Shown here: positions 52,136-64,000 of the stretch, piece by piece
How positions within the stretch are numbered: the stretch's first letter is position 1
Layout: the number at the start of each line of letters is the position of its first letter
Source: Mesorhabditis belari
Taxonomy: Eukaryota; Nematoda; Chromadorea; Rhabditida; Rhabditidae
DNA length: 64,000 nucleotides
Assembly (NCBI GenBank): GCA_958450365.1
Contig: CAUEEP010000910.1
Location: forward strand, 1,025,001-1,089,000
Reading direction: 5' to 3'
Notes under the pieces: model-generated
Database searches by the model: none
The model's input: only the letters and a program-made list of their open reading frames with translations
Told to the model about the DNA's origin: nothing
Program-made: the position numbers and the translations under genes

Positions 52136-52227
52136 TCTCGAAACCTTTCAATTATCTGTAGATGACCTTGAAGCTCTAGTGGATTCTTGATCTACCTTGA
52201 TCTTGAGTTATCTGTGCTACCCATATA

Positions 52228-52320
52228 TTATTGGGTTGGGGAGAATGAGTCGGCGCCGAAAATCAAAGAAATGTCTAAAACTTCGAATGATTTGCTCTGA
52301 AATGATTTTTTCCCATTCAC
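52228..52320. mobile_element. Partial MITE, TTGGGTTGGGGAGAATGAGT family
   Basis: One end of the family found complete at 52557-53081 and 55014-55539, with about 60 bases of body. Confidence 0.75.
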
Positions 52321-52556
52321 TTAATCATAGCCTTTAAAACGAGAAATCGCCTGCGTGCAAAAATCCTTTTTTATGGCTTTGCTACACTCTGTTTGTGATT
52401 GAAAAATGAAAGTTAGGCTTGGCTTGTAAAACTTTTAGACGAAGCCAGGATATTTTCATTATTTCATTTCATTTCATTATTTTATTTCATTTCATTATAT
52501 AATTTAATTTCATTATATAATTTCAATTTCAAAATCTTTCCTTTCAATTGGCTAAC

Positions 52557-53081
52557 TATTGGGTTGGGGGAGAATGAGTCGGCGCCGAAAATGAAAAAAA
52601 TGTCTAAAACTTCTATTCGACTTCGTCAAATAATATGCGTTTGATATGAGTAGAATGGTTAACTAATTCTCTACAAAATCACATTTAAAAGAAAATTCAA
52701 ACAGCGCCTCCGCTCAAGAAAAAGCCATTTTTTCACAAAAACTACAAACTGTGATCTAGAAAAAACCATTGGTGGGATCTTCCTGCAAATTTGGCAACTT
52801 AAGTAATTGAATGTGCTCTATCTTTTTTATATAAACACCAAAGAAGGTTTATGTGAAAGAAACTGTTCAAATGATGAGTCGGACTCTTTGCCATTTTAAC
52901 CAGCTGCGTTTGGAAGTTCATAAACTCCACGAAAGAAAAGCTTTGTGGAATCTCTCAAAAGTGATTTTGTAGAGAAATAGTGGATCCTTTTGATGAAACC
53001 AAACGTATGTTTAAAGAAGGCTTTATGTGTGCAAAAAGTCCCTTTAAAGTTTGGCGCCGACTCATTCTCCCCAACCCAATA
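52557..53081. mobile_element. MITE, TTGGGTTGGGGAGAATGAGT family, copy A
   Basis: TTGGGTTGGGGGAGAATGAG and GTCGGCGCCGAAAAT at the left, GGCGCCGACTCATTCTCCCC plus AACCCAA at the right, TA flanked, about 525 bases. TTGGGTTGG start and size suggest a mariner-type non-autonomous element. Confidence 0.87.
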
Positions 53082-54083
53082 CATACATTATATCGTGTTG
53101 CTTTTTATCGGCCCTTTTCGTGTTATGTGTATGAATTGATGTGTATTAAACTAAAATCTAGCGCACTTTATCTCAGCTCATGAATAAAGTATCTATATCA
53201 ATCGTCCCTTGCTCTTTCGACTGTAATCTTGTCTCGAATTTGAACAAATCTATTCACTTTTTTATATCTTTTGATATCCTTTCTGAACAAGGCACAGAAT
53301 TGAAACAAAAAGTGAAAAAAATTGAATAAATTGGATAAAACTGGATAAAACTACGGTAGAAATTTGAAATCTATTCATTTCTATCAAATCTATTCACTTT
53401 TTTTTTCTATCTTTTAATATCTTAAGTGGACTTCTGACGGAAGAAAACCAAAAAGCAAACCAAAAAGACAGATAGATTGAAGAAATAAGTTTACGGTAGC
53501 TTTTGTCACATTTAAAAGACGAATTATGCTTTTGAAACAAACGAATTACCGATTTGAAAGAATTAGAATTTACCTGAAAAGCTAAAAATTGTTGTTTTCC
53601 TCTTTTTTTTTTCTTTTCGAATACACCCAAATTCTAAATCTCAAATTTCTCTTTTTTTTCAGCTCTAAAAGCTCGAATTACGCCTTTATTTCCCATTTTT
53701 ATATATGATTAATCAAAAGTAAAGCCCAAATTTTAATTTTTACAATCAAAATTTACGAGTTTAAATTTATTGAAGTTTTTTAATTTTGAATTTGATGTTG
53801 AAATGATGTTGAACTTTGTTGAGGGTTTTTTTTTGCATCAAAAACATTCACATCATTTGTTTTCTTTTATACAACGAGACTCTAGGCTTCTAAACTAGAT
53901 TCTTTTTTTGGCATTTCTTTGTTTATTTCTAGATTTTATACCAAGATCAAAAGTTATATTTTAAAAAAAAATTTTTTTTGACTAAACTTTCGACTAAACT
54001 CGAGGCTTTTGGCGACTAGGCCTGGCTCTTTTATCTTGCATCCCGAAGCTGCTTTCTCTAAATCCTCTAGAGCTTTTAGCTCT

Positions 54084-54208
54084 CTAAATTCGCTAGGAGG
54101 TTTTTTGTAAATCGTGTGATTAAAGTTTGGAATGCCCTTCCCGACAAGTTGCGTTTGATCTCCACCGTGTCGGATTTTAAAAGAGCTACTTCGTTGCATT
54201 TTAAGTGA
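54084..54208 (+). pseudogene. LINE reverse-transcriptase C-terminal relic
   Basis: The frame reads F-A-R-R-F-F-V-N-R-V-I-K-V-W-N-A-L-P-D-K and ends F-K then TGA at 54206. This N-R-V-x-x-W-N-x-L-P tail is typical of jockey/CR1-type elements. An in-frame stop lies just upstream, so it is dead. Confidence 0.75.
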
Positions 54209-55013
54209 CTTTGTCATCTTTTATCATTTTTCATGTCGTTTTCGCACTTTATTTCTTTCTAAATAAAGTATTTATATTTTACCAGAGTTTAGCCAGTTTT
54301 GGCGACTTTGGAAAGACGAATAGCTCTCAAAAATTTTTTGTAAAAAACTAACCAAGGTTACGGCTTAGAAAGCTATAAAGATTATATCAGAATGTTTAAA
54401 ATTGAATTGTTAATTTGAAAGTTTAATTTTTAAGGAGATTGAGATTCGAGCAATTGAGATTTAAGCCTTTGTTTTACTCTTTAATACAAATTGATTGTTT
54501 GGCTACATTCGTTAGAGCTAAAACAGTTGCCTTTTAGAAAGTAGAGTAGTCGAGAAAGTAGTCGAGAAGAAAGCACTCTATTCAGTCATCTATTCTCTTG
54601 TATTTTGTGCGCTTTAAAAGGAAACACACCTTTTCTCGTGCATTTGATTCTCGTACAATCGGTTTCACCTCGAGAAATGAAGTCATTTGGAGAGGAAAGA
54701 GTGCGCCAGAAAGCTCGTTTAAAGATTGAATCGATTGACATTCAAGCAATTGAGATTTAAGCCTTTCTTTTGCTCTTTAATTGCTCTTTTGAGCAATTGA
54801 GATTGAGCAATTGCTCTTTAAACCTGTGTTTCACGACGAGGTTTCTTGATTTTTTAAGGTAAAGGTAAAGCTTTAAAACATTTACGACGAAAACCAAGCC
54901 GGTTCAAGTTTTATATCAAAAAATTCCAAAAAACCAAGCCACTAGGAAGTCTGCCTATAAACTCAAGAACTGGGAAGTCTGCCTATAATTTAAAATTCCA
55001 TACAAAACGCATA

Positions 55014-55539
55014 TATTGGGTTGGGGAGAATGAGTCGGCGCCGAAAATCAAAGAAATTTCTAAAACTTATAGCAGACTTTGTCAAATGAAAAGCGTTTGA
55101 TATCAGTAGAAAGGTTAACTAATTCTCTACAAAATAATATTTAAAAGAGAACTCAAACAGCGCCTCAGCTCAACAGAAGACCATTTTTTCACAAAATCGA
55201 TAAACTGTCATCTAGAGTAAACGGTTGGAGGGATCTTCCTGAAAATTTGGTAACTTATGTAATTGAGTGTGCTCTATCTTTTTTATATAAACACCAAAGG
55301 AGGTTTATGTGGAAGAAACTGTTCAAGCAATGAGTCGGACTTTTTGTCATTTTGATTAGCTGTGTTTGGGAATCCATAAAATCCCAAAAAAGAAAAGCTT
55401 TGTGGAATCTCTCAAAAGCCATTTTGTAAAGAAATAGTGGACCATTTTGATGAAACAAAACGTGTATTTAAAGAAGGTTTTATGGGTGTAAAAAGTTTCT
55501 TTAAATTTCGGCGCCGACTCATTCTCCCCAACCCAATAT
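55014..55539. mobile_element. MITE, TTGGGTTGGGGAGAATGAGT family, copy B
   Basis: Same ends and length as copy A and collinear throughout (GCGTTTGATAT, AACAGCGCCTC, GATCTTCCTG), with roughly 10-15 percent difference by eye. No transposase frame remains. Confidence 0.87.
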
Positions 55540-56159
55540 TTCTAACTTTTTTCAAACGACGCATCGCTTTTCTTCTTGTCAAACGAATCCTAAAACATAA
55601 GTGTTTTCGAAAATCGATTAAACTTTTAATTGCACTGCTTTACGACCAATATTGAGACAGTTTTTCTCAGAAAAAGACACTGAAATTCCCCCCAAAACAT
55701 AAGCTTTTGAACAGCTTTTGATACAAAATTTGGTCCAACTAGAATTCCCTTGTTTATCTTAAATTCAGTTTTTTTTTGCTTCATAAAATTGCACTTATTG
55801 TCTTTCTTTGCTTTCCTTTGCTTTCGGCTCCATTTTTTTTATATTCCATTTATTTATCGATAAGTGTGTGGGCGAAAGTTTTGACGCACTAAAGTTTGAC
55901 GCAGTTTTGACGCACTTTTGACGCCTCCACTTCCTTCTTTTCATCTCAAAAATGAGCACTTCTTCAGCCAGAAGCCTCATCTCTGTAGCGAGAGTTGTAT
56001 GATTTGGGATTTCGTCTTAAATTAAATGTTTACCATTGATGAAATGTTTACTGTGCTCATTTTTCTAACCTTTACGATTCATTCTTTAAGTGAATTGTAA
56101 TTGTATTGTAAAAGTGAATTGTATTATGCGGTTATCAAATTTCCATTCGTTTTTGATCT

Positions 56160-56740
56160 CTGATTGCCCCTCTGCCATTGGCATTCTAACTTTGAGCTCA
56201 AATTCCTTGGTGTTCGGCTGTTCAATTTAAATGTTTTTAATATCATTAGATGCACCAAGTCTTTCTCTGTCGATTGGTAAAAAAAACTATTTCAATTGGA
56301 CACCCAAACACCAAGAAATTTGAGCTCAAAGTTAGATTGCCAATGGCAAAGGGGGACCGGTCGCGTATAAAAGGTCTTTCTGGACGCGCCCCTTTCGCCA
56401 GTCCAACTTTGAGCTCAAATATCTTGGTGTTGAGCCGTCCAATTTAAATAGTTTTTGTACCAATCGGCAGAGAAAGACTTGACGCATGAGCTCAAAGTTA
56501 GATTGACAAAAGAGGCGGGACCAGAAAGACCTTTTATACGCGACCGGTCCCCTTTGCCATTGGCATTCTAACTTTGAGCTCAAATTTCTTGGTGTTGGAT
56601 TATCCAGTTTAAACATTCTTGGTATCATTAAATGCGCCAAGTCTTTCTCTGTCGATTGGTACAAAAACTGTTTAAATTGGACAGCTCAAAGCCGAGATAT
56701 TTGAGCTCAAAGTTAGATTGTCAATGGCGAAGGGGTGAGA
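56160..56740. mobile_element. Nested inverted copies of the CACCAAGAAATTTGAGCTCA family
   Basis: The block TTGCCAATGGCAAAG / CTTTGCCATTGGCATTCTAA appears at least five times in alternating orientation, with TCTTTCTCTGTCGATTGGTA between. Shared with 16280-16640. Confidence 0.7.
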
Positions 56741-57654
56741 ATATCAAATCTCCCACAATTTGGGAAACTGTTCGGCTTTTTGCAGTGACCATTTTCTAAT
56801 CAATAGAAAATTGTCAACTTTTTTTTGTTTTTGGAATTCTGAGGAAAATTTGGTTGCTTTACAAGCACACCGCTTTTTTTCCCGATGAGTTATTCTAATC
56901 TTTCTTTTCTTACATGGGTGGGGCTCTTTGCCTTCTTTTCACCAAATGCTCGCAATGCAAAGGCGCAATTTTCACTTAAATTCTTCTTCTTCTTCTTCTT
57001 CTCCTTCTTCTTCTCCTTCTTCTTCTTCTTCTCCTTCTTCGTCTTTCCATTCCATTTTCATATCTCTTATCACTTTTTGGATTCATTTTTCTTTTCTTTT
57101 TGTTTCTTCTTTGACGTAATGTTGCACCCAAAAGAGAGGCGAAGGAATGATTCATTCTCCCTTCTCATCGCACTTTACACAAAAATCACACGAATTTTTT
57201 GCCATATTCAATGAAATTTTGTCCAGAAATATTGTATCGTTATTGAAATTCGTAATTGAAATTCTAAAACTGTTTACTTGAAGGATTTCTTTGACTTCTT
57301 TGCTGCTTTGATACTGGTTCCAGTGAAGATTTTCTTTAGTTTTCTGTTGGGTTTTCTGTTGGGCTTTGAAAAAGGCTATCGGACAATTTTCTAATTGACT
57401 ATTTGGGTAATTAACTTTTTTTTCACTCTATAAAAGCCTTACAAATCTTGTTAGCCATACCTATGTGCCTAAAGATATGTGCCTTTATTTTACAGGTCAC
57501 TGTGGGTATGACTGGAGACTGTTTCTTTGTTTCTAAATACTTTTCATAAAAATGGCGTAAAAGCATTTATTCATTGTGAAAAGCGTTTGCAATGATTCAC
57601 TTTTTTTCACAAATCATTTCAATGCAACATTTCGACGTAAAAGTTTTCATTACT

Positions 57655-58198
57655 ATTGGGCTGGTGAATTGAAAACTGCGGGCTATTGTCATATGTGACA
57701 GTTTGAGCACTTTCTTCAAAAGAAACCCATTTTGGTGTCAATGGAAAAGTTGTAGAGAATCAAAAATCAAGCTTATATCCAAATTTTCAGAACGATTCAA
57801 AAACTGGTTTTCAAGAAGTGCCAAATTTAAGAAAGAAATGCCAAATTTTCACAAAACTTGCATTTTAAGCGAAACTACTAAGTGTATCTTTCTGAAAATT
57901 TGGCTATAAGCCTAATTTTTGATTCTCTACAACTTTTCTATTGACACCAAAATGGGTTTCTTTTGAAGAAAGTGCTCAAACTGGGATCTCCAGTCTCCAT
58001 CTCCAGTCCTCGATTTTTGAGTCTCACACTTGTCTCACACACAAACCAAAATCCTACTACGAAAGAGGAATCCGCAAATTGCCTGTAAAATGGGCAGAAG
58101 TCGTCAATAATAATAGAAACTATTTGGAATGAATTGCTGGTTTTATGTTGGATAAATTTTAGTTCAAAGTCCCGCAGTTTTCAATTCACCAACCTAAT
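57655..58198. mobile_element. Mariner-derived MITE, copy 4
   Basis: TATTGGGCTGGTGAATTGAA at the left, TTTTCAATTCACCAACCTAA at the right. It is in the opposite orientation to copies 1 and 3: the transposase tail L-P-V-K-W-A-E-V-V-N-N-N is on the + strand near 58077-58115. Confidence 0.82.
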
Positions 58199-58957
58199 AT
58201 CGTTTTTAAAGCAAATAAAATTTCAAATTTCCCATTTTCACTCAATCTCGTCATCAAAATCATCAAAAATATTTTATTTTTTAAAACTTTCATTTCATTT
58301 CAATCATTTCTATAATAAAAAGCTTTAATAAAATTTCATTTTTCAGCTTTTTATTGAATTTTTGTCACTTTCCACGTTTTTGTGAGAGAAAATTTGCCCA
58401 GAAACACCAAAAAAACTTCGATTTTTTCCTATTTAAACATAAAATATTCAACAAAAAGAGTTTTCGCATAAAATTTAAACGATTTTTCTTCAAAGTTTTG
58501 TTGTTTAAAACGATTGTTTGAATGAAAATCAAGCTTGTTTTCAAGTTGAACACTTTTTCTTCGACTTTTCTTCCACCGTCTTCAACAATTCATTGCTCGT
58601 TGCCCAATTTTGTTTAAATTTTACGTTATTTTACTTTATTTTACTTTACTTTACTTTATTTTACTTTACTTTACTTTAAAATCTTCACTTTTCTAGATTT
58701 GATAAGTTTTATATCAAAATATACCATATAAAGTATCTCAAATTGATGATTTCTTTGAGTGTTTTCTTTTTTTCCATTCTTATCAAGAATTCCAAGCTTT
58801 CTCGTGGGAAAAGCGCTTTTTTTGATCTTTTTTTACGGTTTCTTCAAACCATGCTAGTTCGTTTTTATATAATATACCTTTTTCCCTTTTTTTCCAAAAA
58901 ACACTCACTTTTTATCTCTAAATAATTTGCAGAAGTTAAACCAACAAAAAGGAAATC

Positions 58958-61900
58958 ATGAAATCGAGTGATGTCTCGATATTGATCCCCCGCGGTACAC
59001 CATGTCCCCAATCGTCACAATCACTCCAATTGGCTCTCGTCGTTTTATCGATTGGTGCAGCTTCACATTTTATGGTTGGTTTAATTTCATTTTAAATATA
59101 CGCCATGGCGATTGGCTAAAGCTGCCAAGGTCGACTGGCTAAAGCTGCCAAGGCTGACTGGCTAAAGCTGCCAAGGCTGACTGGCTAAAGCAGCCAAGGT
59201 CGACTGGCTAAAGCTGCCAAGGCTGACTGGCTAAAGCCTCCAAGGTCGACTGGCTAAAGCAGCCAAGGCCGACTGGCTAAAGCCGTCAAGGCCGACTGGC
59301 TAAAGTGGCCATAGCCGATTGGCTAAAGCTGCCATAGCCGATTGGCTAAAGCTGCCAAGGCTGACTGGCTAAAGCAGCCAAGGTCGATTGGCTAAAGCCA
59401 CCATGACCGAGATTGGCTAAAGCTGCCAAGGCCAACTGGCTAAAGCGTGAGCATTCGGAATCTTGAATGGAAGGAAAAGAACCGTCATAAACCGAAAATT
59501 CGCCCAGTGGTGTAGGTAAAGTTGCAATGCGTTTTTCTTGAAAGCCAAGGGGTTTAGGCAAAAACTAAATACAGCATCGGATTCCGGAAATATCCGAAAT
59601 CACTATGCCAATTTAACCTTAAGTTCGGACCATTCCCTTGTTAGTCAAGAAGTCAATGGTTCAATCCCGCTGACTAGATCATAGGTTCTTTTTTTTTCCA
59701 TTAGATGGATTTGTTTTCTAAATTTAGTGCTTACGGATTGTTCTTGTGCATTGTTTGCAACAAATTATTCGTGCGAATAAATGTACAAACCCATCTAATG
59801 GAGAACGGACAGAGTGTTCATCCCAAATATTCCAAGGATAACAGGTCCAGGCCAGGTCCAGGCCTGATTACTGGGGATTTTATGGGTTAAACTAATTGTA
59901 AGCAAGGCCAGGTGTAGATCTGTCATCTTTCAAAAGCCGATTTTCCAGTTATTTCTCGACTCTGTTGTGGACAATCTCCTCCCAGCCGCAATGCCTTTCC
60001 TTTTATCGATTTACAAAACGAAAGAAGAGGGTAAGCTGCAGAAGGCTTTGCAAAACTTCAAAATACACTCATCTGATTATTCTTTTAGCCGATAAAGCCT
60101 GGGAATTCTTGGTGTCTAGCCGAATTTATGGGCTTGCCGTTGGGTGCTTTCTCTCGATCTACTTCTCGAATAAATATGGGAGAAGGGTGAGTGCAAAGGC
60201 TGATTTACTAAAAGAAATTGATTTCCAAATCTCAGCATTTAATTTGTTTCCAATACTAAATAATATTTCAGATGCCGATCCTCATCGGCACCGTAATGGA
60301 TATCATTGGTGTCTTCCTGACAGTTCTCACCGTTTACATGCCCGGTGGGGTTTCCGTGGCCGTTGTGGGACGATTCATCAACGGAATCGGGCAAGGAATT
60401 GTTCAGGTATGAGAAATTAGAAATAGATCAATAAATATTCGTAAAAGGGTTTAAATTAAGCTGGGCATTCAAGCTAGCTTTCTTACTAGCTAAGTCAACA
60501 CAAAAAGAAGTCAACACAAAAATAAAGCCAACATTTAGAACATTCCATGAAGTAGTTCAACTTTAATACAAATTTCCTCTATGTTCTTACACATGAGTAT
60601 ACAAGATAGATTGTACTTTTCTATAACCAAATTTAATGAGGATCATTTTAAAACCAACCTCACCTTGTTCTGATCACTGGGAGTCGGGATATGGAGTAAA
60701 ATAGGAAAGCTCCCAAACTCCGAGACTTCTATCTGGAAGGTCAACTTTGACTCAAATTTTCTCCATGTTTTTATCGGTAACTCTACAAAACAAATTTGAC
60801 TTTTCTATAACCAAATTTAATGAGGATCATTTTAAAACCAACCTCAAGTCGATCTGATTACTGGGAGTCGGGATATGGAGTAAAATAGGAAAGTTCCCAA
60901 ACTCCGAGACTCGTAACGGAATTTGGAATGTTCTAATGAATGTTCATGGAATAGAACATCATTCAAAAGTTTATTCAGCTACTACAAACCACAAAACAAC
61001 AATTATATAATGTTAGATTTGTTATTCTTCTATTAAATGAATTTTTTAGACTTCTGGTTCAGTGATGCTGGCCGAGATTCCGCCATTGAGACGGCGAGGC
61101 ACTGCTTTGGCCACTTTGGTGAGTGGTTAGAGGGATGAAAAGTTACATAAAATAATCACAATATCTAGAATTTCTCTAGAACCAGAGTTCACTAAAATTT
61201 TTAGTTTTAATTCATCAATTTCCTTACAGACAATGTGGGCCTGCATGGGAGAGCTTGGGGGAATGCTGATCTCGTTGGAGGAGCTGCTTGGGACGTGAGT
61301 TTTGCTTGGGACAAATTTCTGAATACACATCTATTAAATAGCTTTTACAATGTTTAAATCGACATTCTTTAATGCAAATTATAAGCCATTATTAGCCATT
61401 ATTATCCATTCGATTTCAGCTCAAAACACTGGCATATCGCGATGGGTGTTCCATTGTTGCCCCTAATGCCGGCTCTCTACATCCTCTACAAAGCACCCGA
61501 ATCGCCAAGGTTTGTTCAAAAGTATCGAATGAATTTCTTTGAATTTAAATGAATTTCTTTGAATTTAAAATGAATTCTTTGAATTTAAATGAATTTCTTT
61601 CGATTTAAAGACAACTTTTAGCATCATTAGACTATTCAGAAAGTCAGAAAGTCTTTTATAATAATACTTTATTCAAACGATAAAGTGAAAGAAATCATAG
61701 AGAAATGCACAGCGATACTTAATCATACAATACATACTGAAATCAATAAGCCAATTACTTACGGCAAAGAGCCACTAGATCTAAAGCATCGATACGTTTC
61801 TTGAATATGAAAAGCGACTGAATTTCTCGTATGTCGTTTGGGAGCAAGTTCCATAATCTAGCGGCTCTAACGGGAAATGAATTTGATAAAGAGGCATTGG

Positions 61901-64000
61901 AAGCAAAGGGAATTTGCAAAAGGCTTAATATCTTTTCGTTTCTTTTTTCTTTCGATTTCGATCTGTTAAATCGCTTTCAGAGTCAAAGTAAGTTCTAAAA
62001 TTTGTACTTTTTAATTGAAATTTTCTTTTTAAACTTTAACCCGTAACAGATAAAAGCCGTTTTTCAAATCATTCAAGTAATCTAACAATAAGTAAGTGTT
62101 CAAAATAGATATTAAGCTTTCTAGAAAACCTTTTTTTTCACGGCTTTTTTTGGAAAACCTCTGAAAACACTTCTCTATGATTATGATAGTACTTTTAAAG
62201 CAGTAATCAGCTATTTATTAAAGTTTTTCCATAGCTTTCAAAGGCATTTAGGGGTGCTTTACTTACAAACGTCTTTGACAAATAAATAAAAATACGTATT
62301 TCCTAGAATTCTACGAGGGCGTTTTGTAGCTAGATTCGGTTTTGAAATTGGGTTGTAAATTTAAACAGTTCCCTAGCAAGTTTTTCCTTTGTTTGCTTAA
62401 GCTTCAAAAAAGGAGAATAAACGTGATGAAGGCCAAAGCGTAAAAGTTAAAGATCTTTTGGTTAAGAACTATTTTAGCTTGTACCACACTTTACAAGAAC
62501 AGAAAAACAGAAACACATTTATATCGATACATGGCATTTTTAAAATTGAATTTTATATCGATATCTGGTGCATTGAAACCTCAATCTTTCTTGAGAACTC
62601 TAAAATTGAACTCTCAAACTCTCAACTCCAATGGCTAGACAATTTCGATTCATTTGTTGTTTGTTTGTTTGTTGGTTCGATCTAGAAATCCGTCCGATCT
62701 AGAAAGCCAGCCGATCTAGAAATCCGTCCGATCTAAAAATCCGTCCGATCTAGAAATCCGTCCGATCTAGAAAGCCAGCCGATCTAGAAATCCGTCCGAT
62801 CTAGAAATCCGTCCGATCTAGAAAGCCAGCCGATCTAGAAATCCGTCCGATCTAGAAAGCCAGCCGATCTAGAAATCCGTCCGATCTAGAAAGCCAGCCG
62901 ATCTAGAAATCCGTCCGATCTAGAAATCCGTCCGATCTAGAAAGCCAGCCGATCTAGAAATCCGTCCGATCTAGAAATCCGTCCGATCTAGAAAGCCAGC
63001 CGATCTAGAAATCCGTCCGATCTAGAAATCCGTCCGATCTAGAAAGCCAGCCGATCTAGAAATCCGTCCGATCTAGAAATCCGTCCGATCTAGAAAGCCA
63101 GCCGATCTAGAAATCCGTCCGATCTAGAAATCCGTCCGATCTAGAAAGCCAGCCGATCTAGAAATCCGTCCGATCTAGAAAGCCAGCCGATCTAGAAATC
63201 CGTCCGATCTAGAAATCCGTCCGATCTAGAAATCCGTCTCATCTAGAAATCCGTCCGATCTAGAAAGCCATCCGATCTAGAATGATTCAATTTAAGCTAT
63301 CATTCACCCAATCATTCGCTTTTTCTTTTCCTGATCTATCGATATAAATCGATATATCGATATATCGATATTCTCTTTTATCTCAATCATCGCACTCTTT
63401 TCAGATATCTTTTCATGATCAACCGAGAAGCGGACGCGAGGAAAGCGCTCAGCTTCTATCAAAGTCCAGTCGATGCGCGACAAACGATCGATGAGATTTT
63501 AGAGGAAATGAAATTGGTAACAAATCAAATCTTCAAATCAACAATCAAATAACAAATCTTCAAATAATCAGTTTAGGCATTTAAAAATTAAAATTCTAAT
63601 CTAATTTCTATTCCAGGAAGACGTTGACATCAATTCGAACACCCCGAAGAAGAAAATAAACCGAGAGCCGAGTGTTTCGCAGATTTTCGAGAGGTAATTT
63701 TTAAGAAAGGAAACTTTTCGACTTGTTTTTCAACTAGCTTTCTACCTTTTTTTAACTTTTCTACTTTTTCTACTAATTTCGGGGATTTCATTTCAAAAAA
63801 ATTCATTTCAGCAATTTCATTTTAGCAATTTTCACTTCGAGAAAAGTTCATTTCGGGGAATTTTCACATTTTCACAAAATTTTACTAATGCCAACGTTAA
63901 GTGCTTTTTCAAAACATGTTTTTCAGTGCTCAGTTGAGAAGAGTTAAAAAGCGAGCGAAGCGACCTTTTTATTGGTTATTGTTTATTAGTTATAACGTCT
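58958..64000 (+). CDS. MFS sugar (GLUT/SLC2-type) transporter, 3' end outside window
   Basis: Ten in-phase exons: 58958-59074, 59949-60030, 60089-60186, 60272-60406, 61050-61118, 61230-61294, 61420-61509, 63405-63516, 63617-63693 and 63927 to the window edge (306 codons so far). TM1 follows a short N-terminus (L-A-L-V-V-L-S-I-G-A-A-S-H-F). Family signatures: N-K-Y-G-R-R after TM2, G-R-F-I-N-G-I-G-Q-G-I near TM4, E-I-P-P-L-R-R-R-G-T in the TM4-5 loop, and P-E-S-P-R-Y-L after TM6, followed by a charged cytosolic loop. These are hallmarks of the sugar-transporter branch of the major facilitator superfamily; the substrate cannot be told. An acceptor (TTTGCAG ending at 58932) precedes the ATG, so the 5' UTR is spliced, in cis or to a leader. 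A 17-bp array sits in intron 7. Confidence 0.9.
59105..59445. repeat. Minisatellite, 23-bp unit in transporter intron 1
   Basis: About 14 copies of GACTGGCTAAAGCTGCCAAG plus GCT, with CGACTGG, CGATTGG and GCAGCC variants, starting 30 bases after the exon 1 donor. Confidence 0.92.
60490..60960. mobile_element. Intronic element with a tandem 115-bp duplication
   Basis: CCAAATTTAATGAGGATCAT through AAACTCCGAGACTC occurs twice (about 60628-60726 and 60809-60911). Flanking ends TTAGAACATTCCATGAA and TTGGAATGTTCTAATGAA are roughly inverted. Confidence 0.6.
61755..61900 (-). pseudogene. LINE reverse-transcriptase C-terminal relic
   Basis: The minus strand reads N-S-F-P-V-R-A-A-R-L-W-N-L-L-P-N-D-I-R and ends L-C-R-K then TAA. 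Same family as 52050-52135 and, more distantly, 54084-54208. Antisense in transporter intron 7. Confidence 0.8.
62679..63283. repeat. 17-bp GATCTAGA satellite array
   Basis: About 35 head-to-tail copies of two 17-base units, CCGATCTAGAAATCCGT (a) and CCGATCTAGAAAGCCAG (b), mostly in an a-a-b order, so a 51-bp higher-order period shows. Copies are nearly identical, indicating recent spread. Located in transporter intron 7; related motifs lie at 17965-18192. Confidence 0.95.

Larger units (their letters stand above)
42627..58957. other. Gene-poor, repeat-rich interval
   Basis: After the CLIP-like 3' UTR no multi-exon gene can be assembled up to the transporter start. The interval holds the retrotransposon ends, MITEs and tandem repeats listed separately and one weak ORF candidate (46149-46470). 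The remaining stretches are AT-rich and without recognised signals. Confidence 0.6.

Noticed and set aside
53954..54217. 87-codon minus-strand frame
   Set aside because: Shadow of the plus-strand LINE relic at 54084-54208.
56885..57214. 109-codon Phe/Ser-rich frame
   Set aside because: Dominated by a TTC microsatellite; flanks have no gene signal.
62679..63283. CRISPR-like array
   Set aside because: Units are contiguous 17-mers with no unique spacers, in an animal-type intron.

Overview
The window is eukaryotic, AT-rich genomic DNA. The genes are split into many short exons with GT..AG introns, an acceptor consensus close to TTTTCAG or TTTAG, and many introns of only 38-46 bases. This, the multi-Kazal and nematode-like cysteine-rich secreted proteins, and the many Tc1/mariner remnants suggest a nematode or another small-genome invertebrate. 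That placement is inference. No prokaryotic genes, operons or CRISPR array are seen.

Four genes can be rebuilt, all on the + strand. (1) A secreted multi-Kazal protein, whose 5' end lies upstream of the window, has exons that chain in phase from 3779 to a stop at 23524 and encode about 18 Kazal-type domains. The first bases (1-29) may be its preceding exon. (2) A small secreted cysteine-rich protein of 118 residues occupies 25075-26194. (3) A CLIP-170/CLIP-190-type microtubule plus-end protein (about 1470 residues, 48 exons) occupies 28480-42626: two CAP-Gly domains, a long coiled coil partly built from tandemly duplicated exon cassettes, and two C-terminal zinc knuckles. (4) A sugar-transporter-type MFS gene begins at 58958 and runs off the right edge.

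Between and inside these genes lies dense mobile and repetitive DNA. It includes long-armed foldback/MITE elements, several with TA flanks, mariner and Tc1-like transposase fragments, 3' ends of non-LTR retrotransposons, tRNA-derived SINEs, and at least ten minisatellites, the largest being a 17-bp GATCTAGA array of about 600 bases in the transporter gene. The interval 42627-58957 holds no gene I can support, only repeats and one weak ORF candidate.

The genes look functionally independent: two extracellular cysteine-rich proteins, one cytoskeletal linker and one transporter. I do not see a new multi-gene system. The most interesting material is the exon-cassette growth of the CLIP coiled coil, the very long Kazal array, and families of foldback elements that sit in introns of both.
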